Positions 1 to 7,707 of a stretch of 33,616 nucleotides of DNA are shown here, in pieces. Source of the stretch: JANQPX01 sp039197065. Its GTDB lineage: Bacteria; Pseudomonadota; Alphaproteobacteria; Geminicoccales; Geminicoccaceae. The stretch spans positions 1-33,616 of the forward strand of contig JBCCUL010000051.1 in the NCBI GenBank assembly GCA_039197065.1. The letters run 5' to 3'. The translations under genes were made by a program, and so were the position numbers. The notes under the pieces were generated by a model. That model saw only the letters and a list, made by a program, of their open reading frames with translations. It was not told the origin of the DNA and did not search any database. Each line of letters starts with the position of its first letter. The first letter of the stretch is position 1.

Positions 1-54
1 CTTCGTCGGTTTGACGCCGTGAGCCTGCAACAGGTCTAAGGCACGACGATACAT
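1..54 (-). CDS. Start of an unidentified leftward gene (5' end only)
   Basis: Reading leftward, an ATG at 54-52 follows an AGGAG (complement of 63-67) with 8-nt spacing. An open frame of 18 codons beginning MYRRALDLL runs off the window edge. Its position, divergent from a sugar ABC operon, would suit a regulator or catabolic gene of that operon, but 18 residues are too few to name a family. The start is well supported; the function is unknown. Confidence 0.5.
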   Translation of the reverse strand, partial: MYRRALDLLQAHGVKPTK

Positions 55-90
55 GAGCCAAACTCCTTCTCTCTTCTTTCCTCAATATCG

Positions 91-112
91 TTGCATTCCT
101 ATTCTAATGCAA
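91..112. promoter_or_regulatory. Inverted repeat, candidate operator
   Basis: The site reads TTGCATT, 8 nt, AATGCAA: a perfect 7-bp inverted repeat over 22 bp. It lies 37 bp upstream of the leftward start codon and 320 bp upstream of the ABC operon. Such symmetry fits a dimeric repressor or activator site. No regulator is identified in the window, so the role is inference. Confidence 0.4.
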
Positions 113-262
113 TCTTACCAAACCGTTACGGAATGATGACAAGGCGTGCAAATGCCAACCTCTCAAGCTCTGGAGCCTCCGGCAGACAGGTGCAGTTCAT
201 GCCATCCGGGATCGGACGCGTTGGCGAGGCGATAAACCTGGAGGATGCCGCCTGAAGAACGA

Positions 263-284
263 ATGTGAGGCCAATTGCTCACAT
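263..284. promoter_or_regulatory. Second inverted repeat, candidate operator
   Basis: The site reads ATGTGAG, 8 nt, CTCACAT, a perfect 7-bp inverted repeat. Its geometry (7+8+7) is the same as that of the repeat at 91-112, but the sequence differs. The half sites TGTGA/TCACA recall CRP/FNR sites, but the spacer between them is 10 nt instead of 6, so a true CRP site is not claimed. It lies 148 bp before the permease start. Confidence 0.4.
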
Positions 285-431
285 CATGGCTTCGAGAGAC
301 ATCGGGCCGCTTGACAAAGGATGGTGAAGACTCACACCCTTTTAGACGTGTAACGACGATCCACAAAATGAGATCGACGGAGGCAGGGTGAGGAAGCGAT
401 CGCACGGCGAGGGTAGCAGGAGCAAACCTGG

Positions 432-1406
432 ATGAGCGCCCTTGCGGGGAGCCGGGCGGAAACACCGGACTGGTTCAAGGCTGGGCGCAAGAAGCAGCAT
501 CTGATCGTCGGCCGCTGGGTGCCGGTGGTCATGGTCGGCCTGCCGGTGCTGATCCTGATCGCGATCGTCATCTACCCGACCATCTGGATGGCCTATCACG
601 CCTTCCAGGACACCAACATGATGAGCCTGTTCCGCCAGGACTGGCAGTATGTCGGCTGGCAGAATTTTTCCCGCGTGCTGTCCTCCGATCGCTTTCAGTC
701 CAGCGTCAGCCATCTTGCCCTCTATTTGACCTTCGGCGCCTGCTTGCAGGTGCTGTTGGGCGCGGCGCTGGCGCTCATCCTCTACGAGACCGTGAAGAGC
801 AATCTGATCCGCACCATCTGCCTGATCCTCATGGTCATGCCGATGATGCTGCCGCCCTCGATCGTCGGCGTGCTCTGGAAGTTTCTGCTGCAGGCGAACA
901 ATGGCGCCATCAACCATCTCCTGATCAATATCGGCTTCCTCGATCCTCTCGCGCGCATCGAATGGCTGGACGCTAAGCTCGCGCTTTGGTCGCTGGTGAT
1001 CGCCGATGTCTGGCAATGGACGGCGCTGCCGCTGCTGATCGTCTATAGCGGCCGCGTGTCCCTGCCGCCCGCAGTCTACGAAGCGGCGCGCGTTGATGGC
1101 GCATCGTCCTGGACCGTGCTTCGCCGCATCACCTTGCCGATGCTGAAGGAGATCATCGCGATCGCCTTCATCCTCCGCTTCATGGATGCCTATAAGTTCG
1201 TCGACAAGGTCTATGTGATGACCGCAGGCGGACCCGCGGAGAGTTCGGAACTGCCCGTCTTCATCGCCTTTCAAAAGGGCATTCGTGAGTTCGAGGTGGG
1301 CGAGGCCGCCGCCTATGCCTGGATCATCTTCGTGGTCGCCGCCGTGCTGATCACGCTGTTCCTGCAGTATCTGAAACGGGTCCTGAAGGCTCAGGCGTTC
1401 GCTTGA
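432..1406 (+). CDS. CUT1 sugar ABC transporter permease (MalF type)
   Basis: This 324-aa inner-membrane permease has the six-helix MalF-like arrangement. A first helix lies near residues 30-50, and the EAA loop that contacts the ATPase is at about 217-236 (EAARVDGASSW, then RRITLP). The ATG at 432 follows AGGAG (418-422) with 9-nt spacing. Its stop TGA overlaps the start of the second permease (TGATG), so the two are probably translated in a coupled way. It is first in a five-gene operon of permease, permease, ATPase, ATPase and binding protein. The substrate cannot be read from the sequence; a sugar, polyol or sugar derivative is usual for the family. Confidence 0.9.
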   Translation: MSALAGSRAETPDWFKAGRKKQHLIVGRWVPVVMVGLPVLILIAIVIYPTIWMAYHAFQDTNMMSLFRQDWQYVGWQNFSRVLSSDRFQSSVSHLALYLTFGACLQVLLGAALALILYETVKSNLIRTICLILMVMPMMLPPSIVGVLWKFLLQANNGAINHLLINIGFLDPLARIEWLDAKLALWSLVIADVWQWTALPLLIVYSGRVSLPPAVYEAARVDGASSWTVLRRITLPMLKEIIAIAFILRFMDAYKFVDKVYVMTAGGPAESSELPVFIAFQKGIREFEVGEAAAYAWIIFVVAAVLITLFLQYLKRVLKAQAFA

Positions 1407-2245
1407 TGTCGACGTCCTCGATCAGCCTCGTGCGCATTCTGCTCTGGGTGTTCCTGGTGGTCTGGCTGCTGTTCACGCTCTTCCCCTTCTACTTCCAGAT
1501 CATCACCTCCTTGAAGCCCGTCGAAGAAATAAACCGCATGATCCCGACCTTCTGGCCGGAGAGCGTCAGGCCCGGCAACTACGCCGGCATCTTCGCCGAT
1601 CCGGGTTCCCTGAAATCCCTTCTGGACAGCCTCTTCATCGCCACCGCCAACACGCTGCTCTCGCTTTTTCTCGGCACGCTCGCCGGCTACGCGCTCGCTC
1701 GCTTTTTGAAGGGACCGGTCGGCGAAAATCTGGCGTTCTGGATCTTGTCGAACCGCATGTTCCCGCCAGTCGCGATCCTGATCCCGATGTTCTTCCTCTT
1801 CGACGCTACACCCTGGGGCACGGACAGCTACATCTCGCTGATCATCCTCTATCTCGTCTTCAACCTGCCGCTCGCCACCTGGCTGATGATGGTGTTCTTC
1901 AGGGATGCCCCACGCGAGCTGGAAGAGGCTGCCTATCTCGACGGCTACACACCCTTTCGCGCCTTCTTCAAGGTGACCCTGCCGCTCGTGTTCCCAGGCA
2001 TGATCTCGGTCGCCATGCTCTGCTTCATCTTCGCCTGGAACGAATATCTGTTCGCCAATCTTCTGACCGGCACCAATGTCAAAACCTTCCCCGTGCACAT
2101 CCCGTCCTTTACGGCGGGTAGCCAGACACTCTGGAACCTGGTGATGGCCTTTTCGCTCGTCGCCATGCTGCCGCCGGTGATCATGTTCATCCTGCTTCGC
2201 CGCTACATGGTCCGCGGCCTCTCGCTCGGCGTGGTGAAGGGCTGA
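1406..2245 (+). CDS. CUT1 sugar ABC transporter permease (MalG type)
   Basis: This 279-aa inner-membrane permease is the partner of the preceding one. It has an N-terminal helix near residues 10-32, the MalG-like stretch around SNRMFPPVAILIP, an EAA loop (EEAAYLDGYTPFRAFFKV) in the second half, and the family-typical C-terminus RGLSLGVVKG. The ATG at 1406 shares its A with the upstream stop codon. A TTG at 1403 is in frame, but the ATG is preferred. Only three bases separate its stop from the next gene. Confidence 0.9.
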   Translation: MSTSSISLVRILLWVFLVVWLLFTLFPFYFQIITSLKPVEEINRMIPTFWPESVRPGNYAGIFADPGSLKSLLDSLFIATANTLLSLFLGTLAGYALARFLKGPVGENLAFWILSNRMFPPVAILIPMFFLFDATPWGTDSYISLIILYLVFNLPLATWLMMVFFRDAPRELEEAAYLDGYTPFRAFFKVTLPLVFPGMISVAMLCFIFAWNEYLFANLLTGTNVKTFPVHIPSFTAGSQTLWNLVMAFSLVAMLPPVIMFILLRRYMVRGLSLGVVKG

Positions 2246-2248
2246 TCG

Positions 2249-3346
2249 ATGCTGCAACTCCACCAGCTCTGCAAAGGCTTCGATCATCCCGTCATCGACC
2301 GCATGGATCTCACCATCGAGACCGGCGAGTTCTTCGTCGTGGTCGGCCCCTCCGGCATCGGCAAGACCACGCTCCTTCGCTGCGTCGCCGGCCTGGAGCA
2401 GCCGGACGCCGGCAGCGTGGTGATCGATGGGCAGGCGATGAACGGTGTGCCCCCCTACAGGCGCCCGGTGGCGATGACCTTTGAGAGCTACGCGCTCTAT
2501 CCGCATCTCACCGTGTTCGAGAACATCGCGAGCCCGCTGCGTGCGCGAAAGATGAACGCCGCTGCGATCAAGGAAAAGGTAGAAGCCGTAGCCCGGCTGC
2601 TTAGGATCGATCCGCTGCTGGATCGCCGGCCCGGTGAAATCTCTGGCGGTCAGAAGCAGCGCACCGCGCTCGGGCGGACACTGGTGGCCGAGCCCAAGGT
2701 GTTTCTGCTCGACGAGCCGATCAGCCATCTCGACGCCAAGATCCGCCATGAGCTGCGCCAGCAGTTCCACACGCTTGAGGAACTCCGCCGGACCGCCACG
2801 CTCTATGTCACCCACGACTATGCCGAAGCCCTGTCGCTCGGCGATCGCATCGGCGTGATGGGGGATGGCGGGCTCGTCCAGATCGGCACGCCGCATGACG
2901 TGTTCGAGCGCCCCAGCAGCATTTTCGTCGCGCGCCATCTCGGCCAGCCCTCGATCAACGAGATCGGCGGCAGCCTGATGGCGGAGCAGGATCGCCTGGA
3001 GGTGAGGACGTCCGGCGGCGCCTTCGCGCTTCCGGTGGCCGATGCCCATCGCGCCGCACTCGACAATCGGCAAGGCGTGCATCTTGGCATTCGGCCGCAG
3101 CATATTCGCATTCTCGAAGACGGCGAAGCTTTGCCGGACGGACATCACGAGCTTGCCGGAACGGCGGAGATGTTCGAAGCGCTCGGCGCTACCGGTGTTC
3201 TCCTGTTCGATATCGGCGAGGACAAGCTCACCTGCCTTACGGCGATCGATCGGGATTTTGAAAAGGATCAGCCGCTCCGCGTCGCTTTCGACCCCCGGCA
3301 CTTTCTCTACTTTTGTCCTGAGACCGGCAGGAGCTTGTTGCACTGA
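2249..3346 (+). CDS. Sugar ABC transporter ATPase, first of a pair, Glu in the Q-loop
   Basis: This 365-aa MalK/UgpC-like ATPase has Walker A GPSGIGKTT (33-41), signature ISGGQKQR (131-138), Walker B VFLLDEP (151-157), D-loop SHLDAK and H-loop His189. A C-terminal regulatory OB (TOBE) region follows from about residue 240. The Q-loop reads MTFESYALYP, with Glu79 (codon GAG) where nearly all relatives have Gln. The stop overlaps the next start (TGATG), and the next gene is a second, different ATPase. The operon therefore probably builds a heterodimeric ATPase pair, as known for glycerol GlpS/GlpT systems, although the Q-loop surroundings here are not those of GlpS/GlpT. Confidence 0.9.
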   Translation: MLQLHQLCKGFDHPVIDRMDLTIETGEFFVVVGPSGIGKTTLLRCVAGLEQPDAGSVVIDGQAMNGVPPYRRPVAMTFESYALYPHLTVFENIASPLRARKMNAAAIKEKVEAVARLLRIDPLLDRRPGEISGGQKQRTALGRTLVAEPKVFLLDEPISHLDAKIRHELRQQFHTLEELRRTATLYVTHDYAEALSLGDRIGVMGDGGLVQIGTPHDVFERPSSIFVARHLGQPSINEIGGSLMAEQDRLEVRTSGGAFALPVADAHRAALDNRQGVHLGIRPQHIRILEDGEALPDGHHELAGTAEMFEALGATGVLLFDIGEDKLTCLTAIDRDFEKDQPLRVAFDPRHFLYFCPETGRSLLH

Positions 3347-4461
3347 TGGCGCGCGTCGAACTCGATCAGGTCAACAAGATCTACCGCTCCCGGGGCGAGG
3401 TCGTGCATGCGGTCAAGGATTTTTCCCTGACCGTAGAGGACGGCGCGTTCATCGCGCTTCTCGGCCCGAGCGGCTGCGGCAAGACCTCGACGCTTCGCAT
3501 GATCGTCGGCCTCGAAGAGATCAGCGCCGGCGAGATCCGTTTCGACAGTGAGGTCGTCAATCACCTCTCGCCTGAGGGCCGAAATGTCGCCATGGCGTTC
3601 GAGACCTACGCGCTTTATCCGAACTTCACGGTCGCCGAGAATCTGAGCTTTCCGCTCGAAGTCAAAGGTATCGACGCGGCGAAGCGCGAGTCGGAAATCG
3701 CGCGGATCGCGAAGCTCCTGCAGATCGAGCCGATCCTCAGCCAGCGTCCGGGCGAACTCTCCGGCGGGCAACAGCAGCGCGTGTCCCTCGGCCGCGCCCT
3801 CATCCGCGAGCCGGCCGCGTTCATCCTCGATGAGGTGATGAGCCATCTGGATGCACATCTGAAGTTCCAGATGCTGTTCGAGCTGAAGCGCGTGCATCAA
3901 TCCATCGGCAAGACGACGATCTATGTGACCCACGACCAGATGGAGGCGCTCGCCCTTGCCGACAAAGTCGCCGTGATGACCGAAGGCGTGCTGCAGCAAT
4001 ACGGCACGCGCGACGATCTCTATAACCGTCCCGCCAACCGTTTCGTCGCCGACTTCATCGGGGAACCGCCGACCAACTTCATGACCGCCGACGTCATCGC
4101 CAACGGCGATAAGCTGCATCTTCGAGCCGAGGCGAGTGACCTGGTTTTCCAGATGGACGATGATCGCGAACGGGCCGTTCGTGAACGGCGCATCGACAAG
4201 GTTCTGATTGGTATTCGTCCGCAGAATCTTCGCCCCGCAAATGGCGAGACCGGTAATGACCTCGAGCGCATCGACGCCGAGCTCTTGATCAACGAATATC
4301 TGGGCGAGCAGTCGATCCTGACGTTTGCTCACGGCGATGCGCCACTGCGCGCATTGGCGCCGCCGGACGCCGCCTATCGGCGTGGCGAGCGGATCGCACT
4401 AAGTTATCATAGAAGCGACGTCATGCTGTTCGATCCGACGAGCGAAATGTTCATCGGCTAA
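3346..4461 (+). CDS. Sugar ABC transporter ATPase, second of a pair, Glu in the Q-loop
   Basis: This 371-aa ATPase has Walker A GPSGCGKTS (40-48), signature LSGGQQQR (138-145), Walker B AFILDEV (158-164), D-loop SHLDAH and H-loop THD near 195-197. The C-terminal part is TOBE-like. The Q-loop reads MAFETYALYP with Glu86 (codon GAG), the same unusual change as in the preceding ATPase. After Walker B the usual Pro is Val (DEV). The ATG at 3346 shares its A with the previous stop. It very likely works with the preceding ATPase on the two permeases at 432-2245. Confidence 0.9.
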   Translation: MARVELDQVNKIYRSRGEVVHAVKDFSLTVEDGAFIALLGPSGCGKTSTLRMIVGLEEISAGEIRFDSEVVNHLSPEGRNVAMAFETYALYPNFTVAENLSFPLEVKGIDAAKRESEIARIAKLLQIEPILSQRPGELSGGQQQRVSLGRALIREPAAFILDEVMSHLDAHLKFQMLFELKRVHQSIGKTTIYVTHDQMEALALADKVAVMTEGVLQQYGTRDDLYNRPANRFVADFIGEPPTNFMTADVIANGDKLHLRAEASDLVFQMDDDRERAVRERRIDKVLIGIRPQNLRPANGETGNDLERIDAELLINEYLGEQSILTFAHGDAPLRALAPPDAAYRRGERIALSYHRSDVMLFDPTSEMFIG

Positions 4462-4486
4462 CGAGCAGCCAAGAGAAAACCAGGAC

Positions 4487-4503
4487 GGGCGGTGCTGCCG
4501 CCC
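4487..4503 (+). other. Intercistronic stem-loop before the binding-protein gene
   Basis: GGGCGG, loop TGCTG, CCGCCC form a perfect 6-bp GC stem between the second ATPase and the binding-protein gene. It lacks a T-run, so transcript processing or differential expression within the operon is more likely than termination. The role is inference. Confidence 0.4.
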
Positions 4504-4523
4504 AACAACAGAGGAGGCAAGCC

Positions 4524-6074
4524 ATGGGTATCTTCAGCGCCATGAATCGGCGGAAATTCGTTCGCACGGCGGCAGCAGCAGCGGGTGTGGCGGCATCGTC
4601 CCGGATCGCCATGCCGAAGCGTGCCTTTGCCGACAGCAAGTCGCTGACACCGTCCGCGAAGCTCTTCAATGACGTCGAGCTCACCTATTTCCAGGACAGC
4701 AACTGGCTGCACGCTCCGCTCTGGCTTTCCGACAAATTCATGGCCGAAGCCGGCGTCGGCATCAAAAGCCGCGAACTCTATGAAGGCGGCGACACAATGG
4801 CCAAGGTGTTGCCGCAGCTCCTGTCCAGAAGCCCGCGCTTCGACTTCGTGCAGTTCCCGAGCCTGTTCTTCGGCTCCTTCGCCGAGACCGGCATGCTTGA
4901 GCCGCTGGATGACTACTTCGCTCAGTACGCTGAGAGTGCTGGCTACTTGGACTGGGTGATGCCAGCCTACGGCGAGTTCTACACCAAATGGAACGGCAGC
5001 ACCTACGGCCTGATGCTGGACGGCGACATCCACATCCTCCACTACCGCCCGAGCTACTTCAACGATCCGGACCTCCAGAAGAAATTCTCGTCCCGCTTCC
5101 AGCGCGAATTGGAAGTCCCGAAGACCTGGCCACATTTCCTGGAGTGCACGCAGTTCTTCACCGAGGAACTGGCAAGCCAGGGCATCGCCGGCACGTCCAT
5201 GGTGGTGAACCCGCCCAATTTCGGCTGGGGTTTCTGGATGGACATCGCCGCCTCCAACGGCGTCAATTATTTCGACGAAAACATGACGCCGACCATCAAC
5301 ACACCGGCGGCGGTCGAAGCCCTCGACATGTACAAGGAGATCATCAAATTCGGCCCTCCGGGCAAGGAGTCGATGGATCTCGGCCAGACCATCCAGCGCT
5401 GGCAGTCGGGTGCTGACGTCATGTCCGTTTGGTGGATCGATCTCGCCGAATTCACGGTGCAGCAGCAGGGACCTGAGCGCGCCCAGGATCAGGGTGCTGC
5501 GATCGTGCCCGGCTGGGAGCAGGAAGACGGCAGCATCAACCACAAGGCCATTTCGCTCTGGTGCCGCACCGGCGCTATCCCGGCGGCCGCCCCGCAGGAG
5601 ATCAAGGACGCCGCCTTCTATTACCTCTTCCGCATGTCCCACCCAGCGATCTCGGACGAGATCGTGGCGGACGAATATTGCGGCTCCGATCCCTTCGGAC
5701 TTTCGCACTACACGGACGAAGCGGCAGCCCTCTACACCCAGCCCAATCCCCAGCGTGGCACCGACAACGAGCTCTGGTCCACCAATGCCGGCATCTTCAC
5801 GACGGAAGACCGCGCCAAGGACCACCTCGCCGGCGGCAAGGCCAATGTCGAGGTCGGCTACCCGCAGTTCTACTGGGAGGGCACGCCTGAATATGCCGAC
5901 GCGCTAGGCCGCAACATCTCGAAGGCCGTGGTCGGCGAACTGTCCTCGCAGGACGCCCTCGATCAGGCCGCCGAGGAGTGGACGCAGATCGTCCAGAAGC
6001 TCGGCATCGACAACCAGAAGAGCCAGTACAAGAACTTTTTGGAGGGCGCCCGCAAGCTCGGCTACAAGATCTAA
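4524..6074 (+). CDS. Extracellular solute-binding protein of the first sugar ABC system, Tat signal
   Basis: This 516-aa periplasmic binding protein belongs to the family-1 extracellular solute-binding group. The N-terminus carries a twin-arginine signal (NRRKFVRT, then an Ala-rich stretch, probable cleavage after the ALA-like ending near residue 36). This suggests export of the folded protein by Tat. No lipobox Cys is seen. The ATG at 4524 is fixed by AGGAGG (4512-4517) at 6-nt spacing; an internal ATG at 4542 would also keep the RR motif. At 516 aa it is longer than typical CUT1 binding proteins (about 420). It ends the operon and is followed by a strong stem-loop. The ligand is unknown. 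Confidence 0.88.
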   Translation: MGIFSAMNRRKFVRTAAAAAGVAASSRIAMPKRAFADSKSLTPSAKLFNDVELTYFQDSNWLHAPLWLSDKFMAEAGVGIKSRELYEGGDTMAKVLPQLLSRSPRFDFVQFPSLFFGSFAETGMLEPLDDYFAQYAESAGYLDWVMPAYGEFYTKWNGSTYGLMLDGDIHILHYRPSYFNDPDLQKKFSSRFQRELEVPKTWPHFLECTQFFTEELASQGIAGTSMVVNPPNFGWGFWMDIAASNGVNYFDENMTPTINTPAAVEALDMYKEIIKFGPPGKESMDLGQTIQRWQSGADVMSVWWIDLAEFTVQQQGPERAQDQGAAIVPGWEQEDGSINHKAISLWCRTGAIPAAAPQEIKDAAFYYLFRMSHPAISDEIVADEYCGSDPFGLSHYTDEAAALYTQPNPQRGTDNELWSTNAGIFTTEDRAKDHLAGGKANVEVGYPQFYWEGTPEYADALGRNISKAVVGELSSQDALDQAAEEWTQIVQKLGIDNQKSQYKNFLEGARKLGYKI

Positions 6075-6120
6075 AGCGTCGACAGCCCTATCGAAAGGGG
6101 GGGGAGGGCGAACCGACGCT
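6075..6120 (+). terminator. Long stem-loop closing the first ABC operon
   Basis: Directly after the stop codon, AGCGTCG (6075-6081) pairs with CGACGCT (6114-6120), and inside it GCCCT (6085-6089) pairs with AGGGC (6105-6109). Together they make a two-part stem. The following bases are pyrimidine-rich (CTCCTCCC) but not a T-run, so it may act as a terminator or as a 3'-end stabiliser. Confidence 0.5.
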
Positions 6121-6128
6121 CTCCTCCC

Positions 6129-6300
6129 TCGATGCTCGAACGCCTGATCGACGATCTGGTGAGCTTTTGGATCCGCACATCGTTCACCGCTGTCTACGTC
6201 ACCCACAATCTCGCTGAAGCCGTCCGGCTCGGACATGTCATCCATCCTCCTGGTCGCCGCCGGTCGTTCGGAACGGCATCTGCTGGGCTGGAGGACGTGA
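6129..6300 (+). pseudogene. Remnant of an ABC transporter ATPase (C-terminal third)
   Basis: An open frame from the ATG at 6132 encodes IDDLVSFW and then TAVYVTHNLAEAVRLGH followed by PPGRR. This matches the H-loop region and downstream strand of nitrate/taurine/thiamine-type ABC ATPases (family pattern VTHxxxEAVxLAD ... RPGR). Walker A, Q-loop, signature and Walker B are all absent. The strand that should follow the H-loop is shortened, and the frame runs on to 6434 with no recognisable domain. It looks like a decayed gene end. It differs from the MalK-like ATPases next door, so it derives from another transporter. Confidence 0.5.
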
Positions 6301-6495
6301 GCGATGTTGGGAAGGATGAACGGCAGGATGAACGAGCGCGGGGTGGGTGCTATCTCCCTTGCAATCTTCGAAAGGCTACAGCAGAAGATTTGAAACGGTC
6401 CAATTTGCGACGTAAAGCGGACGCGTTCAATTGACCAAGAACAGGCAATTCATGCCCAGGCCGCGGTCGGCTCTGGCATCTTTGGGGCTGGCGCA

Positions 6496-7263
6496 ATGAG
6501 TGAAGTCACCTGCACATATGAAGGCCCGGTGGCGACGCTGACACTGGCCAATGAGGCCAAGCTGAATGCGCTCACCATGGGCATGGTGGACCAGCTTGAA
6601 GACGCGCTGTCCGCGATCGATCGTGCTCAAGACGTGCGCGCGGTGATCGTTACGGGCACTGGTCCCAAGGCATTCTGTTGTGGCGCCGACATCTCGGAAT
6701 GGGGACCGCTCAGCCCGGCCGAATTTGCCCGCTATTGGATCCGCAACGGTCACCGCGTATTCGATCGTCTGGCGCGGCTTTCCAAACCGACCATCGGTGC
6801 GATCAACGGTCATGCCTTTGGCGGCGGGCTGGAGCTGGCCGCCTGTTGCGACATTCGCGTGCTGGCGTCCCGCGCGACGCTGGCGCTGCCGGAAGCCAAG
6901 GTAGGCATCGTCCCGGGATGGTCCGGCACGCAGCGTATGACGCGCCTCCTGCCTGAGCCGGTCGTGAAGGAAATGGCGCTCTTCGGACGACGGATATCCG
7001 CCGAGCGCGCCTATGCGCTTGGGTTTGCGGCTGAGGTTGCCGAGGATGCTCTTACTGCCGCGAAGGAGATTGCCGCGGTACTTGGCGATGTCTCGCCGCG
7101 CGCGAATGAGCTGGCTAAGGTGATGATTCACGGCGCCGTCGGCGAAGACAGAAATGCCGCCATTGAAACGCTTGGCGCTGCCGCTGCGGCTGCGAGCGAT
7201 GACCGCGAAGAGGGCGTGCAGGCCTTTCTCGAGAAACGCTCCGCGCGCTTCAGCGGACTTTGA
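6496..7263 (+). CDS. Enoyl-CoA hydratase/isomerase (crotonase family)
   Basis: This 255-aa cytoplasmic protein has the full crotonase fold. The first oxyanion-hole segment is FCCGADISEWG (about 60-70). The second is GHAFGGGLELAACCDIR, followed by LPEAKVGIVPGWSGTQRM. Both family glutamates are present (Glu of GLELA and Glu of LPEAKVG, the equivalents of Glu144 and Glu164 of rat hydratase), so hydratase activity is plausible. A GGGG-containing stretch near 6484 may serve as ribosome site for the ATG at 6496. It stands alone between two sugar transporter operons, with no beta-oxidation partner, so its pathway is unclear. Confidence 0.88.
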   Translation: MSEVTCTYEGPVATLTLANEAKLNALTMGMVDQLEDALSAIDRAQDVRAVIVTGTGPKAFCCGADISEWGPLSPAEFARYWIRNGHRVFDRLARLSKPTIGAINGHAFGGGLELAACCDIRVLASRATLALPEAKVGIVPGWSGTQRMTRLLPEPVVKEMALFGRRISAERAYALGFAAEVAEDALTAAKEIAAVLGDVSPRANELAKVMIHGAVGEDRNAAIETLGAAAAAASDDREEGVQAFLEKRSARFSGL

Positions 7264-7707
7264 GGCCTCAGAGGATCGACGCGGACATCGATGACGCCTG
7301 GGTTGAGAGATGCCGTCCATGCGCGGATCCTAGGCGTCAAATTCGATGTAACTCAGTGCCGCAAATCCGCTAGCTAGAGCATTGTGCAGGAGGATATCGT
7401 TGATAACGTCGTCAAATCTATGGTCGCTCTGTCCTCCTCTTCTGAGCTTCCACAGACTGGACGAGGCCAGTACGCTTAAGAAGGACAGAGATAAGGGACC
7501 TGCCACAGGGAGGCAAAGGTGACACTGCCGACACAGGCTTGGCGTTTTCCCGCCAGGCAGAAGGTGGGCATGTGGTGGGCCGCTGCTGTTTTGAGAAATT
7601 CCTCGAGGTGGGATCGCTGGTCATGCGCGTCGCGTGCAGCCGGGCACCTTGGGTTCAGGGAGGCGCGTGACGCGCGCTCATATGTAACGCGAGATGGGAG
7701 ATATCCA
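7264..7707. promoter_or_regulatory. Upstream region of the second sugar ABC operon
   Basis: These 444 bp hold no recognisable gene. An open frame in phase with the binding-protein gene extends upstream to 7519, but its residues look unrelated to any family and precede the signal peptide, so it is not counted as coding. A stem-loop lies at 7537-7558, and a GCGCG-TGA-CGCGC symmetry at 7663-7675 sits 32 bp before the start codon. The second could be an operator or overlap a promoter. No promoter boxes could be assigned. Confidence 0.35.
7537..7558. other. Stem-loop in the leader of the second sugar ABC operon
   Basis: GCTTGGCG, loop TTTTCC, CGCCAGGC pair over 8 bp with one G-T pair. The stem lies about 150 bp before the binding-protein start. 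It may be an operator or a leader RNA hairpin; nothing further can be read from it. Confidence 0.3.

Larger units (their letters stand above)
55..431. promoter_or_regulatory. Divergent intergenic control region
   Basis: These 377 bp separate the leftward gene start from the first ABC operon and hold no convincing gene. Besides the two inverted repeats there is a TTGACA at 311-316, but no good -10 box at normal spacing, so no promoter is called. A short CCGT-T-ACGG symmetry also occurs near 125-133. Confidence 0.4.

Noticed and set aside
263..284. CRP binding site
   Set aside because: The half sites TGTGA and TCACA are 10 bp apart, not 6, so only a generic operator is proposed.
342..1274. Long leftward open frame opposite the first permease
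   Set aside because: It is the antisense shadow of the permease: His/Asp/Arg-rich, without motif or ribosome site, typical of GC-rich DNA read on the wrong strand.
1391..3343. 650-codon leftward open frame across the second permease and first ATPase
   Set aside because: It spans two well-supported rightward genes and has the biased composition of an antisense frame.
2249..4461. Glycerol GlpS/GlpT pair
   Set aside because: Two ATPases in one operon recall GlpS/GlpT, but the Q-loop surroundings and gene order differ and the binding protein does not resemble GlpV.
6313..6336. Tandem repeat of GGATGAACG
   Set aside because: Only two copies of nine bases; too short to separate from chance.
7519..7707. 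N-terminal extension of the second sugar-binding protein
   Set aside because: The signal peptide begins at 7708 with a good ribosome site; the extension would block export and has no family residues.
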